Origin: Spirodela intermedia
Lineage: Eukaryota > Streptophyta > Magnoliopsida > Alismatales > Araceae
Length of the DNA: 64,000 bases
Direction of reading: 5' to 3'
NCBI GenBank assembly: GCA_902729315.2
Contig: LR746264.1
Location: forward strand, 746,501 to 810,500
In this document: positions 24,967 through 37,102 of the stretch, piece by piece
How positions within the stretch are numbered: the first letter of the stretch is position 1
How the letters are laid out: every line of letters begins with the position of its first letter
The notes under the pieces: generated by a model
Told to the model about the DNA's origin: nothing
Databases searched by the model: none
The model's input: the letters and a program-made list of their open reading frames with translations, nothing else
Translations under genes and position numbers: made by a program

Positions 24967-25837
24967 TCATTCGAGTACCGAGATCTGGAAGCCGAGGAAA
25001 CCCCTAATTGTAGATTTGAGGGAAAGGGAGGAATCGGCATATCGAGCAGACAGAGCAGATTTACGGCACACATTCAGCAGGATCCAGGGAAGAACACACA
25101 GAGAAGGGGGGGAAACGGGGTATGAGTCATAATTTACCTTGGAATGCCGGGGAGGAGGAGAGAGAACGACATCTACCATCGACATGGACATCTTGGCGAT
25201 CTCGGAGACGGCAGCATCCCTTACCCCCTGGTCTTCGTTGACCATATCCTCGTAAGCCGCCTCGAAAACCTCCAGCCAGAACCGCGGCAGCTGCATCTGT
25301 CTGCTGTGGGCGTACACATCCCACATGTGCCTCACCACCTTCGTTCTTTCCTCCAGTTCCTGCTCAATCCAGATCAGGGAAGCACAATTTCAGAAACTGA
25401 GAGCAAGAATTCGGAGCAGAGAGGGAGGTAAAACGCCGAGATTGACGAACCAGGATGTCTAGATCGTCACGGGATGGGACAACTTGGTTGTCGGCGATCT
25501 GATTGAGGTTACCGGCAGACCACTTCAAGTTGACGGTGCCGGTGAACATGGACCACAGAGCGAGTAGGACAATGGCAGACAGCGCCCAGACCTTGTATTG
25601 CCCTTTCCTGAAGAGAATAGAGTCAGGGGCGCCGCCATCTCCGGCGGTAACCGACGAGGTCAACAGAGCAGATTCCTTCATCTCATCAGGTCGGTGGTTT
25701 CCGCGCGCGAATTGCTCCAGGAGATACTCAAGCAGGAAGACGATGACAGACAGGCTGTGGCTATGGCGCTCGCCACTGCCGCCGCCGCCGCCGTTGCTGC
25801 TGGAGAGAGCACAGGGAGAAGTCGCTGGAACTTCCAC
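24967..25837 (-). CDS. Small membrane protein resembling the DUF1195 family
   Basis: Three exons on the minus strand are proposed: 25837-25451, 25359-25138 and 24984-24967, giving 208 aa. The N-terminal half is Gly/Ser-rich with a hydrophobic helix (SLSVIVFLLEYLLEQF). A second membrane-type segment (YKVWALSAIVLLALWSMFTG) follows near residue 85. Exon 2 encodes the most conserved-looking part: VRHMWDVYAHSRQMQLPRFW, then EVFEAAYEDM and RDAAVSEIAKMSM. From memory this resembles plant DUF1195 proteins of unknown function, and I assign no role. The last exon codes only ISVLE and rests on one acceptor (TTCCAG); without it the frame runs on 38 codons after the donor to the same stop. Confidence 0.65.
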
Positions 25838-26578
25838 AAAGGTCGGTGGGTCGCCAGTTGGTAGGGATGGGGAGGAACTGGCCTCTCACCGAGTCGCCCC
25901 TAAACGACGGAGATTTTATAATAAAATAATATTTTATTAAATAAATAAGCATTAATGAACATTTAACGGAAAATAATAAATAATATAAGGATGTTTTTTT
26001 CTGCCCCATTCTTAAAAGCAGATTTCGGCTGGGCCCACAGGGCCCATGGAGGACCACGTCAGTTAAGATTTATTTTTACAAAAAGGGAATAAAGAGTTTT
26101 TATTTTATTTTTTCTTAACATATTGTTTACGTTAAGCGCCAACGGTAGGGTGCTAAGGGGGCCAGGGCGCGACACGTGGCGCTGTCGCGCTGGAGCTCTC
26201 CAACGGCTTGCCCAGGAATAGATAAAAACCGGTGGCTGGTCAGCGACAAGGCGGCGTATTTCCATGCACCCGTAAGAGAAGAGGGAGAGCCGGAGAACGT
26301 AGTGCAATGGACAACGCAGCGGCCTCTCCACTAAAAATAGAGAGACTCTGAGGAATCACAGGAAAGAGAGAGAAACAAGGTACGAAGGAGAGAGAGAGAG
26401 AGAGAGAGAAAGGGGCGTGAGGGGGAGAGAGAGGAAGGAGGAGACCGGGAAGGGCGAAGGCCAAAACTGGGACGGGACATCCCCTCCCTCGCCCTTCTCT
26501 GAGGAAGAAGCCTCCCCTTCGTAAACCAGGTATCCTTTCTCTCCCTCTGCACTCTCTCTTTCTCTCTCTGTCTCTGTC

Positions 26579-26614
<36 letters not shown>

Positions 26615-26917
26615 CCCTCCATTCCCATGGGTTTTCTGCACCATCTTGCCAGCCAAGGCATTAAACAGGTGTCTGGTTGAGGGATTATCCTCCGAATGGC
26701 AGCAACTTGGTACGGATTGAAAGTCCCATTTGTTCGGAGTTCCTCCACGCAGGGGTCCGAACTGATCTTCTTCTTCCCCATGATTTAATGGTCGTTTCGT
26801 TCTTCGTTTCTCCTGTGTTTTGTGAAGAAGTGGCTCTCCTTTTACAGGGAGGGCCCCTGATCAGCCGGGGAGGGTTTGGAGTCGTCTTGGGCCCGAATTA
26901 CACAACCAGCGCGGAAG
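25838..26917. promoter_or_regulatory. Divergent promoter region between the DUF1195-like gene and PERK, with PERK leader
   Basis: A GACACGTGGC G-box/ABRE-type site lies near 26171, and a GATAAAAACC TATA-like site near 26221, correctly oriented for PERK. GA runs (26386-26410) and CT runs (26546-26612) follow. The PERK leader may be spliced: a CAG followed by GTATCC near 26529 is a plausible donor and acceptors exist near 26750 and 26849. This is inference. Confidence 0.4.
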
Positions 26918-28207
26918 ATGGCTTCATCCCCTGAGACGGCCCCCTCTCCTGATTCCCCCTCCCCTCCCACCTCCACCGGGGGCTCTCCTCCGCCGCAGGT
27001 CTCCCCGCCGGTGACTACCGCCGCCTCCCCGCCGCCGCAGAAGACGCCTGCGCCGCCACAGGCCCAGGCCACTCCGCCATCTCCGCCGCCTTTGACCGCC
27101 AGTCCGCCGCCGCCATCCGCCGCGTCCTCGGCCGCTCCACCGCCTACGAAATCCGCTCCACCGCCGCCTCCGGGGCCGTCTTCGTCTCCTCCTCCTCCTC
27201 CTCCTCCTCCTCCTCCGCCGCCGCCTTCAAAGACGTCCACCTCTCCATCTTCTAAGGCCCTGTCACCGCCGCCGCCGCCTCATTCTTCCAAGTCCTCGTC
27301 GTCCTCCTCCTCCTCCTCATCAAAGGAGGGCTCTTCGTCGTCGACCGAGTCAAGCTCCGGAGTCAACGCCCCTCTGGTGGCCGGGATCGCCGTCGGAGTG
27401 GTGCTCTTCCTCATCCTCGTGGCCGCCACCTTCCTCTGCTGTGTCAAGAAGAAGAAGAAGAGGACGCCCCACGACGCCATGAGCTACTTCGTTGACCCCA
27501 CGCGGGAGGGCTCCAGAGCGCCTAAAGTCAACCACTACTACAACGGCGGCGGTGGGCCTGTGGACCACATGGTCAAGATCCCGCCGCCGCCAGGGGCAGG
27601 ACTTAGCCCCTGGGGCCCACCGCCGCCGCCGCCGCCCGGAGGGATGATGAACAGCAGCGACATGAGTTCCGCCTACTCGGGCCCACACGGGCCCGTTCTG
27701 CCACCGCCATCGCCGAACATAGCACTGGGATTCAACAAGAGCACCTTCAGTTACGAGGAGCTGTCGGCGGCGACAAGCGGGTTCTCGCAAGTCAACCTTC
27801 TGGGTCAAGGAGGGTTTGGGCTGGTCCACAAGGGGATACTCCCCAACGGGAAGGAGATCGCGGTGAAGTCCCTCAAATCGGGGAGTGGACAGGGAGAGAG
27901 GGAGTTCCAGGCGGAGGTGGAGATCATCAGCCGAGTCCACCACCGCCACCTCGTGTCCCTCGTTGGCTACTGCATTGCGGGAGGTCAACGGATGCTGGTC
28001 TACGAGTTCGTCCCCAATAAGACCCTCGAGTTCCACCTCCACGGTAATGGTCAACGCCCCACTCCACACAATCGATCTCCACCGCAGGTCTGAGTTGGAT
28101 GGCCTCATTCATACTCGCAGGAAAAGATCGCCCCACCATGGATTTCCCCACCAGACTAAAGATCGCCTTGGGAGCCGCCAAAGGCCTCGCTTACTTGCAC
28201 GAAGACT

Positions 28208-28263
<56 letters not shown>

Positions 28264-28573
28264 TGAAATCCGGCTCTTCATGCTCTTTTCTCTCTCTCCC
28301 GCAAAGTCTCCGGTCCTTCGCGCTCATCTCTTTCTCTCTCTCTCCTGTGTAAGGTCACCCGAGGATCATCCACCGTGACATCAAAGCTGCGAACATCCTC
28401 CTCGACTACAAGTTCGAAGCCATGGTGAGGGCTCCTCGATGCATGAAGATTGGCGGGGAGTTTGATGACGTGGCCCTAATGGCTTCTTCCTGTGTAGGTC
28501 GCGGACTTCGGGCTGGCGAAGCTTTCCTCAGACAACTACACCCACGTCTCCACTCGCGTCATGGGAACCTTTG

Positions 28574-28621
<48 letters not shown>

Positions 28622-29143
28622 GATGAGTGCAGTTCGGATTATACTAGTGTATAGTACAATAATATGGATCTAGATAAATTGAATTGATTGAGCCTTCTGT
28701 ACTCAGCTACCTTGCGCCGGAGTACGCGTCCAGCGGGAAGTTGACGGAAAAGTCCGACGTGTTCTCCTTTGGCGTGATGCTCCTGGAGCTGATTACCGGG
28801 CGGCGACCCGTTGACTCCTCCCACACCTTTATAGAAGACAGCCTCGTCGACTGGGTCTGTCCTTAGCCTCTCTCTCTCTCTCTCTCTCTCTCTCGCTAGA
28901 TTTGGGGCTTCACCCTCTTCGTCTATCTAAACACAGGCGAGGCCGGTGTTGACCCGCGCTCTGAGCGATGGGAACTACGACGAACTGGTGGATCCCCGGC
29001 TGGAGACCGCCTACAGCCCCGTTGAGATGTCCCGCCTCATCGCATGCGCTGCCGCTAGCGTCCGCCATTCCGCCAGGAGACGCCCGAAGATGAGCCAGGT
29101 CCGAACCCTTCCCCCCCCTCTCCCTCTCTCTCTCTCTCTCCCC

Positions 29144-29187
<44 letters not shown>

Positions 29188-29267
29188 TTTCCTCTCTCTT
29201 TACCTCTCTCACTCTGTGCGTGTCTCTCTCCGGAAGAGGAGGAAGACGAAGTGCTGAACAGCCTTCG

Positions 29268-29298
<31 letters not shown>

Positions 29299-29687
29299 CC
29301 TCTCTCTCTCTCTCCCCGGAGGAGGAGGAGGAGGAGGAAGAAGAAGAAGAATAATGGGTGGTTGAGTTGACAAGTGTTCGTTTTTGAGCGGCCATGCAGA
29401 TCGTTCGGGCATTAGAAGGGGACTCGTCCCTGGAGGATCTGAACGAGGGGGTGAAACCAGGGCAGAGCATGGCCTTCGGCAGCTCCAACGGCAGCTCCGA
29501 CTACGACTCAACCTCCTACACCTCCAACATGCGCAAGTTCCACAGGGCCGCCCTGGCCAGCCACGACTTCGGCAGCAGCGACTACGGCGGCGCCACCAGC
29601 GATTACGGCCTCAACCCCTCCGCCTCCACCAGCAGCGGCGGCAACTCGGGCGAGATCCACGCCGGCGGCACGAGGAAGAACTTCTAA
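26918..29687 (+). CDS. PERK: Proline-rich receptor-like protein kinase (PERK)
   Basis: Seven exons, 26918-28043, 28121-28207, 28354-28424, 28498-28574, 28707-28854, 28937-29098 and 29400-29687, encode 652 aa. Residues 1-125 are Pro/Ser-rich without a signal peptide, as in PERKs, with a serine run next. A membrane helix lies at about 158-175, followed by the stop-transfer KKKKKR. The kinase has glycine loop GQGGFG (about 295-300), VK lysine (about 316), HRDIK and DFG, then [20 protein letters not shown]. The tail is Ser/Gly/Tyr-rich. PERKs are plasma-membrane kinases that sense the cell wall, wounding and calcium. FEAK before VADFG reads FEAM here. Introns 2, 4, 5 and 6 hold CT microsatellites, and the intron 4 donor is itself the first GT of such a tract. 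Confidence 0.93.
28215..28258 (+). repeat. (CT)n microsatellite in PERK intron 2
   Basis: The run begins eight bases after the donor at 28208, on the sense strand. Confidence 0.9.
28576..28620 (+). repeat. (CT)n microsatellite overlapping the PERK intron 4 donor
   Basis: The exon ends ...TTTGG at 28574 and the intron begins GTCTCTCT, so the 5' splice site and the microsatellite are continuous. Further CT tracts lie in intron 5 (28868-28895) and intron 6 (29126-29180 and 29274-29316). Confidence 0.9.
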
Positions 29688-30273
29688 CTAAAAACCACGA
29701 TAACCCACCACCCACCGAACAGGAGAGACTCTCATTATATATACACACGCATGTGGGAGGGAGAGGGAGGGGAAGGGAGAGAAACTATTTGCTTCGTGTT
29801 CGTGAAGGATAAACAGGTCAATCCGTTTCGTAAGTTACTGTGGAAGAGGACGTGATTTCAATGATTCTTCATTTTTCTAAAATGGGTCGGGCTGTCTGCA
29901 TTGATGCGTTTCATTCGATCTATCGCCTTGTTTGACTTTTTACCTTCTCAAGTGAGGGGTAAAGTCAACTCGTTATCTTCTGGGTCGATTCATTTGAGAC
30001 GACGGATTGGAGGATACCCTTTTTTTTAGAACGACTAAGTCGTTAAAAACCACACTAAAACTGGTACGTAATTAGACTGTCATCAGGATGCTGGCAGCGG
30101 TCCGTCGTTGTTTTGACTCTTGATTTCGTGTTGTTTGACTTCTGAGTTCTTAGGTGCAGAGTAAAGTCAACACCTTATTTGGTCCAATAACGTGTTGACA
30201 ACAACGGGTTGTCTTAACTTGATAAATATACCAATTTATTGATATTTTTTATTTCATATATAGATAAATCGAC

Positions 30274-30319
<46 letters not shown>

Positions 30320-30456
30320 GACAGAAATATCAAACAATTAAGTAATAATAGTATACAAGTTTTACTCTCTGAAATCATACGCTCTCTTTCTCTCTCTAGG
30401 GTAGAAAGATAAAAAAATTAACTAATAATATCATAAAAGTTTTACTGTCTGAAATC

Positions 30457-30496
<40 letters not shown>

Positions 30497-30660
30497 GGTA
30501 GAAATATCAAAAAATTAGCTAATAAAAGGATACAAGTTTACTATCTGAAATCATTCTCTCTCTGCCTCTAGGATAGACAGATCAAAAAATTACCTAGTAA
30601 TAGTATACAAGTTTTACTGTCTGAAATCATACTCTCTCTCTCTCCTTGGGGTTGACGACG
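29688..30660. other. PERK 3' flank with old duplications
   Basis: A stretch near 29928-29990 (GTTTGAC, then TAAAGTCAAC and an ACGG end) recurs diverged at 30130-30205, spaced about 200 bp. A four-copy satellite follows at 30277-30645, listed separately. No gene is supported. Confidence 0.5.
30277..30645. repeat. Four-copy satellite with CT-tract spacers
   Basis: Four diverged units start near 30320, 30402, 30498 and 30574. Each contains AGA(A/C)AGAT or AGAAATATC, then an A-run with ATTA, then ATACAAGTTTTACT or a variant, then CTGAAATCA. They are separated by CT microsatellites of very different length, the longest at 30277-30317 and 30457-30494. The unit is 76-96 bp. Confidence 0.85.
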
Positions 30661-30812
30661 CTTCATGGATTGGTGGGGTCAGACTTGGAGCCCAAATTTG
30701 GGGTTTTTTAAGGTCCCAGGGCGGGTCCGGTTCCAGTTCAGTACAACTGGGATCGGGCCGGTCATGAGAAATCCGAGAGGGAATCGGCCCGGCCCGTTAG
30801 TGAACACCTCTG
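30661..30812 (-). mobile_element. Possible hAT transposon terminal fragment upstream of COPG
   Basis: Read on the minus strand from 30812, the sequence begins CAGAGGTGTTCACTAACGGG and continues into GGCCGGGCC-type repeats. This matches the general form of plant hAT terminal inverted repeats (CAGNGGTG followed by GC-rich subterminal sequence). No opposite end or clear 8-bp target duplication was found, so it may be a solo end. It lies 177 bp before the COPG start codon, in its promoter or leader. Confidence 0.4.
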
Positions 30813-30988
30813 CCGTGGCAAGGAGGTTCCCTTCACCTTCGGGGTTTTAATTCTCTGCCGTCTAGTTTTAATTCCCAGTCTTCGGCAAGGAGTTCTTCAG
30901 TCCTTTTAGCGGCTCTCTGCCTCGGTTCTCCCTCCTCCCGCTCCCAGCCCCAGAGCCCCTCCGTGCGAGGGGGAGCGAGGACTGCGAC

Positions 30989-33900
30989 ATGGCTCAGCCT
31001 TTCTTGAAGAAGGACGACGATCGAGATGGCGAAGGTATGTCCGAGAGGCCTAGTTCGCTCGCCCTGGCTGTCTTATGGCACCCGATTTCTGTTTTCCTAC
31101 GCCTATGTGGCCATAGTCTCTGTTTTGGAGACTTGAAGCTTGTGATGCTCATGTATTTCTGGGGTAATCCTGTTCTCTTCGTAATTATGTCACTGCTCAT
31201 AGATATCGCTGCGCTTTTCGTAGAGTTAATGTCTATGAAATATGATCGGTTGATTCGTTAGCGGTGGATTTTCGATGAGTAAACTTACTAGGACAGCCTA
31301 CCTCGTGGCCTTATTCATGTATTCTTCAATTCCTATTGTTACGTGTTCCTCCAACGTAGTCTCTAACCGTTTAGATTAGTGTCACTAGTTAGATTAATTT
31401 CTGCCTTGGGTACTGCCTTCTTGATTATAAAGTCACGAAATTTCTCCTTATTTCGCAGAGGAATATTCTCTATTCTTTGGAATAGAGAAGGGTGCAGTTT
31501 TACAGGAAGCTAGAGTTTTCAATGATCCTCAACTTGATCCTAGGAGATGCTCTGAGGTATTTCTTTCGCAATTACTACTCATAACTGAGCTATCTGATTT
31601 ATAGAAATCATCCTGAGCTTTTCATTCCATGGGTGCAGGTCATCACGAAGCTGTTGTATTTGCTCAATCAGGGTGAAACGTTTACAAAGGTTTGGGTTTG
31701 TTTATCTGTTAATCTAAAGTTTTCCACCCTGATTCAATTTTATCTCATATTTCTACTACGGTATGTGATATCTCCTGTAGGTTGAAGCGACAGAAGTTTT
31801 TTTTTCTGTCACCAAGCTTTTTCGGTCAACGGATTCAGGGCTTAGGAGAATGGTCTATCTGATGATCAAGGAAATTTCCGCATCTGCTGATGAGGTTGGT
31901 TATAATGCATCATTGTTTCCTTTCAAATTTACTCAACTGTTGACCATTAAGATTAACATGTCAGACTCTTTCTGGAAGGTCATTATTGTCACAAGTTCAT
32001 TGATGAAAGATATGAATAGCAACACGGACATGCATAGAGCAAATGCAATTCGGGTCCTCTGTAGAGTGACTGATGGACCACTCCTCACTCAAATTGAGAG
32101 ATATCTCAAGCGAGCCATAGTTGACAAGAACCCTTTCGTTGCCAGTGCAGCACTTGTCAGCGGTGTCCACTTGATTCAGGTAATTTCAAGTGATTCCTTA
32201 TTATACGTTGATCCGTTCATCGTAGCTTTAATTTTTTTCCTACTGGGACAGATAAATCCCGAGATTGTGAGACGATGGAGCAATGAGGTCCAAGAAACTA
32301 TCCAGTCGAGGGCTGCTCTTGTGCAATTTCACGCTTTGGCTCTTCTTCACCAAGTATGGAAATTTTTCTCTTAACTTGTAAAGAAATTTGAAATTTCAAC
32401 GTGGAAACATTGCCTGTGGATACCAGTGTTGCACAGATGTTCGTTTTTATGGAAGTTGAAAGATTAATTTTACTCCGTTTCTTCTTTAAATGGAATTAAG
32501 AATTTGACCGCCAAGTTATCACAATTTGCAGATACGGCAAAATGATCGATTGGCTCTTAGCAAGCTTGTTACGAGTTTGACAAGAGGAACAGTTCGTTCA
32601 CCTTTAGCACAGTGCCTCCTAATTCGCTATGCGAGTCAGGTTCTTGTTTCCAACTACTTAACTGAGTCACAAGCGATAACATAATTTTATTTTGTAAGAA
32701 ATGACTGCTTTTATTGGACAATATCGTTTTCTTCACAAAAGGAGGTCACGATGAAACCTATTTTTCATTTTCAGGTGATACGAGAGTCAACCACTGACAA
32801 CCAAACTGGGGATCGGCTATTCCATGATTTCTTGGAGTCCTGCCTGCGCCACAAATCTGAAATGGTGATACTTGAAGCTGCAAGAGCAATAACAGAGTTG
32901 AGTGGTGTAACAAGTCGAGAATTATCTCCTGCTGTCACTGTTTTACAACTATTATTGAGTTCATCAAAGCCTGTACTTCGGTTTTCTGCTGTTCGAACTT
33001 TAAATAAGGTTGGTATTTCATTCTTTTAAGAAATCAGTTGTCACATTTTATTTTTATTTTCTAATAATCTTCATGCTTACGTAGTTCCGAAATTCAGTGT
33101 TGGTACTCACTACAGATTATAACGTGGTTGAAGTTCTGACCCTACTGTCTTGTCACTGGATTCAAGCTTAGAGAATTGTTAGAGAGATCTATTCAATGAT
33201 GAATGATTTTTGAGGCTCTTATCCTGTGATATTTATTTATGTTTCCCCACAGCAGTCAGTAATTTCATCAATGCATCATACAAACAGAAGGCTCTCACCG
33301 AGCTTACATGCTCTTTAATTGTTTGCACAGAGTTTTGCGGTGCTTTTTTTGTTTAATCGTTTTCTCCTCGAGAAATAAATGTGCTTCTTTTGCTGTGCTT
33401 AAGTTCCGTTTTAGATGTTCTCACACCTTCCTTCTATGCTATGATAGAGTTTGAATAGTCACGGTTTCTGCAAAATTATGTGCTCTAAAATTCGTTCTTC
33501 ATTTGATTGATGCCCTAAAAGGAGACCAAGAATACATCAGTTTTTATTTTCCTCTATATTCGATCTCTTTCATAAATAAAGAAAAATCCTGGGAGTTGCT
33601 GCCCCAAGTGGACGAATTGAAATTCTCCAATCAACGAATAAATCATTTATCTGTAGCACGTCTCATGGAAATTTTGTTTAATGCTGAACTGTATAGAGAA
33701 CTGTGGATGGACAGTAAAGTCTTAATCCCGGCTCTTGATGCCTTTGATGCTGAATATTTCTTACCAGAACTACATCCTTGACGATCTGATTTATATTGAC
33801 TTTTTACTTCTCGTTTCACCTTCTCCATTTTTCCCTCTGAATCATAACCATAGTTTCATCCAACGCAGCAATCACTTTTCCAAATAACTATATTCAACTC

Positions 33901-36208
33901 CATTACCGTTGTGTAGTCTCTGGTCTATGTAAAAGATTCTGTTTATTACCCTCAACATTTATCACACATTTATTTCATATAGGTTTTCTTGAATATAATT
34001 CGTCTTCCACGTCAAAATCTTCTGAGGAATTCCTATTTCTCTTCATGGGTCGTCCATTCGAATGAGTCAGTTTCTTGTTTTCATAACCTTTGCAGGTGGC
34101 AATAACGCATCCTTTGGCAGTCACAAATTGCAGTATAGACATGGAGAGTTTAATTTCAGATCCGAATAGGAGCATTGCGACACTGGCTATTACTACACTG
34201 CTCAAAATCGGCAACGAAGCAAGTGTCGACCGTCTGATGAAGCAAATAACAAGTTTTATGTCAGATATTGCAGATGAATTCAAGATAGTTGTTGTGGAAG
34301 CTATTCGGTCATTGTGCTTGAAGTTTCCGCAGAAATGTCGCTCACTGTATGTCAGATTTTGCCTTTTTGGGTTAAACTACTTTCGTATTTTGGTTGACCT
34401 TTTTCGTCTGCGATCATTTCTCAGGATGAACTTCTTGAGCAGCATTCTCAGAGAAGAGGGAGGTTTTGAGTATAAAAAAGTGATCGTTGACTCGATCTTT
34501 ATCCTCATCCGGGACATACCTGATGCCAAAGAAACTGGGCTGTTTCATCTCTGTGAATTTATCGAAGATTGCGAATTTACGTATCTTTCTACGCAGGTAT
34601 TACTCACCTAAAGCAACTATTAACCTCTTTCCTATTTTCTTAAGCGAACTGACGGGTAAAGAAATCAGCAGAGATATGATCTTGATACTAATTATGCTTT
34701 AATTGTCGTTATTTACTATCTATCTTGTTGTCTAGGTTTCTTAGATATGATCTTATAACATTCCTATCTCGTTGTCACCGTGTTACTTACTGTACAGATT
34801 CTTCACTTTCTTGGAAATGAAGGACTCAAGACACCTGACCCAGGCAAGTTCATAAGGCATATCAATAATCGCGTCATACTTGAGAATGCAACAGTTCGCG
34901 CTGCTGCAGTCAGCACATTGGCCAAGTTCGGGGCGATGATCGATTCACTGAAGGTACCTGAGAACCCAAGTTTTTTTTTATAATAATTTTATTTTTCTTA
35001 CCCAGATGCTTGGAAATTTCCATGAACTGATCTTCTCTCGCAGCCTCGCATACTAGTGCTCTTGAGACGTTGCCTTCATGACATTGATGACGAGGTAAAA
35101 TACTGTCATTTTTGTGCTTTCTAGCTTCTATTTTGTTCACAGCTTGCTATGGAAACCATAGGGAATGAATGCTCTTTCGTAAACATATCACCAACTGTGA
35201 ATAAATCCGAGGATTTTCAACTGTATATTTTCTTCATTACTGTGAAGAAAAAAAAACCTTATTTATTATTTATTTCAGGATCATCAGTTTTTCTCGCTTG
35301 TTCTTGTACTCATAGGTCCGTGATCGGGCAACTCTGTATCTGGGCACTCTCGGAGGAGAAGAACCCACAGCAAAGACCGACCAAGATGCTAAAGAATTTC
35401 TGTTTGGCCCCCTCGACATTCCACTTCCTAATTTAGAAACTAGTCTCTTGAGCTATGTGAGTACGATCTGAACCATATACTCTGTCGATCTCATACATCC
35501 TCTAGAAGCCATCAATGTCTCAATACCCTGATTCAGGAGCCCTCTGAGGAGCCCTTTGATGTTGCTTCCGTGCCCAAAGAGGCCCAGTTCCAGCCCCCCG
35601 TGGAGAAGAAGGTAGTGGGGGGTAAGACGGCGGCCGGTCTGGCCTCGGCCGTTGACTCCTACCAGACGCTGCTCTCCGCCATTCCCGAGTTCTCATTGTT
35701 TGGGAAGGTCTTCAAGGTTCGTCCTCCACACGTTCCTTCTTCCGCCGTGGAATCGAATCCCATGTGGGTTTGCTTGTTCTTGCAGTCGTCGGCCGCCGTG
35801 GAGCTGACCGAGCCCGAGACCGAGTACTCCGTCAACGCCGTCAAGCACGTCTACGACGGGCACGTCGTGATCCAGTACAACTGCACGAACACGATTCCGG
35901 AGCAGCTGCTGGAAAATGTAACGGCGAGGCAGCTCAGTTCACCTTCTTCATTCCCCTTACAATCCTTTTCCTTTCTAATCTTAGTTGGGTGATTCAGGTT
36001 ACTATATTTGTCGATGCATCCGAAGCCGAGGAGTTCTCGGAAGTCGCGTCGAAGCCCCTCCGGTTCTTACCGTACAATTCCCCCGGACAGACATTCGTGG
36101 CCTTTGAGAAGCCGGCAGGCGCCGCTACTGTGGGGAAGTTCTCGAACCTGATGAAGTTCTTCGTTAAAGAGGTGCGTACCTCAATGAGAGGGACTAGAGA
36201 GAGATTAT

Positions 36209-36287
<79 letters not shown>

Positions 36288-36932
36288 ATCCTACTTATGG
36301 CATTTAACCATGTGGGGGTATCTTCTTCAGGTGGATCCATCGACAGGGGAAGCGGAGGAGGAGGGAGCAGAGGACGAGTACCAGCTGGAGGACGTGGAGG
36401 TGTCAGCGGCAGACTACATGCTGAAGGTTGGTGTCTCCAATTTCAGGAACGCCTGGGAGAGTCTCGGCCCCGACAATGAGCGTGTTGATGAGTATGGGCT
36501 CGGGGCGAGGGAGACCCTGGCAGAAGCTGTCGCCGCCGTCATTTCCATCCTTGGCATGCAGCCCTGCGAGGTTAGCCTCTCTCTCTAGATCATCCCCACA
36601 TTACTTCTCTGAAGAAAACTTGTGTTCTTGCCAGATTCTTAGGTTAGATGGATGGGTTCAAGAAGAATCTTATTCTTGTAAAGTGAAAATCTCGCTAGAT
36701 ATCTGATGGACTGATCATCGTCTTCTTTGTGGGTCAGGGGACGGAAGTCGTTCCGGCCAATTCGAGGTCGCACACGAGCCTCCTGTCCGGGGTGTTCATC
36801 GGCGGCGCCAGAGTTCTGGTCAGACTCTCCTTCGGGATCGAGGGGTCAAAGCAGGTGGCCATGAAGCTCGCCGTCAGGTCCGATGATCTTTCGGTAAGCG
36901 ATGCGATCCACGACATCGTCGCCAACGGCTGA
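30989..36932 (+). CDS. COPG: Coatomer subunit gamma (COPI)
   Basis: Eighteen exons encode 881 aa (plant COPG is about 886): 30989-31034, 31459-31556, 31639-31689, 31781-31894, 31979-32179, 32252-32353, 32532-32639, 32775-33008, 34096-34346, 34425-34596, 34798-34953, 35044-35094, 35316-35456, 35537-35716, 35786-35917, 35998-36171, 36331-36570, 36738-36932. It starts [15 protein letters not shown]. The N-terminal adaptin-like solenoid includes [19 protein letters not shown] and [15 protein letters not shown] linker ([20 protein letters not shown]) leads to the C-terminal appendage domain ([16 protein letters not shown]), ending HDIVANG. Gamma-COP is part of the coat of COPI vesicles in Golgi and Golgi-to-ER transport. 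Exons 14-18 are strongly GC-rich while most of exons 4-12 are not. Intron 16 contains a GA microsatellite. Confidence 0.96.
36208..36286 (+). repeat. (GA)n microsatellite in COPG intron 16
   Basis: Two GA runs separated by a single T interruption, on the sense strand, 36 bp after the donor. They make Arg-Glu repeat frames that are not genes. Confidence 0.9.
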
Positions 36933-37043
36933 TTCCTCTTCACTGGTCAACTCCCTCCTTCGAGGTCAACCTTATTACTTGATTTTGCTATGTACATATA
37001 TATATACGCATACAACAACATATACACATATGTATAGATATAT

Positions 37044-37102
<59 letters not shown>

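Noticed and set aside
28109-28327. Minus-strand frames in PERK, U1-70K and the ERU-like gene
   Set aside because: Shadow frames opposite GC-rich exons; the plus (or minus) real genes explain the open reading.
33503-33781. 92-codon open frame inside COPG intron 8
   Set aside because: No recognised similarity; it lies in an AT-rich intron whose flanking exons splice cleanly. Its length is possible by chance.
35277-35325. Upstream TTTCAG at 35272-35277 as COPG exon 13 acceptor
   Set aside because: It would add unconserved, out-of-frame sequence; CATAG at 35315 restores the frame and the [12 protein letters not shown] block.
36207-36479. Arg-Glu repeat frames over GA microsatellites (also 59341-59586 and others)
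   Set aside because: They are direct translations of dinucleotide repeats inside introns.
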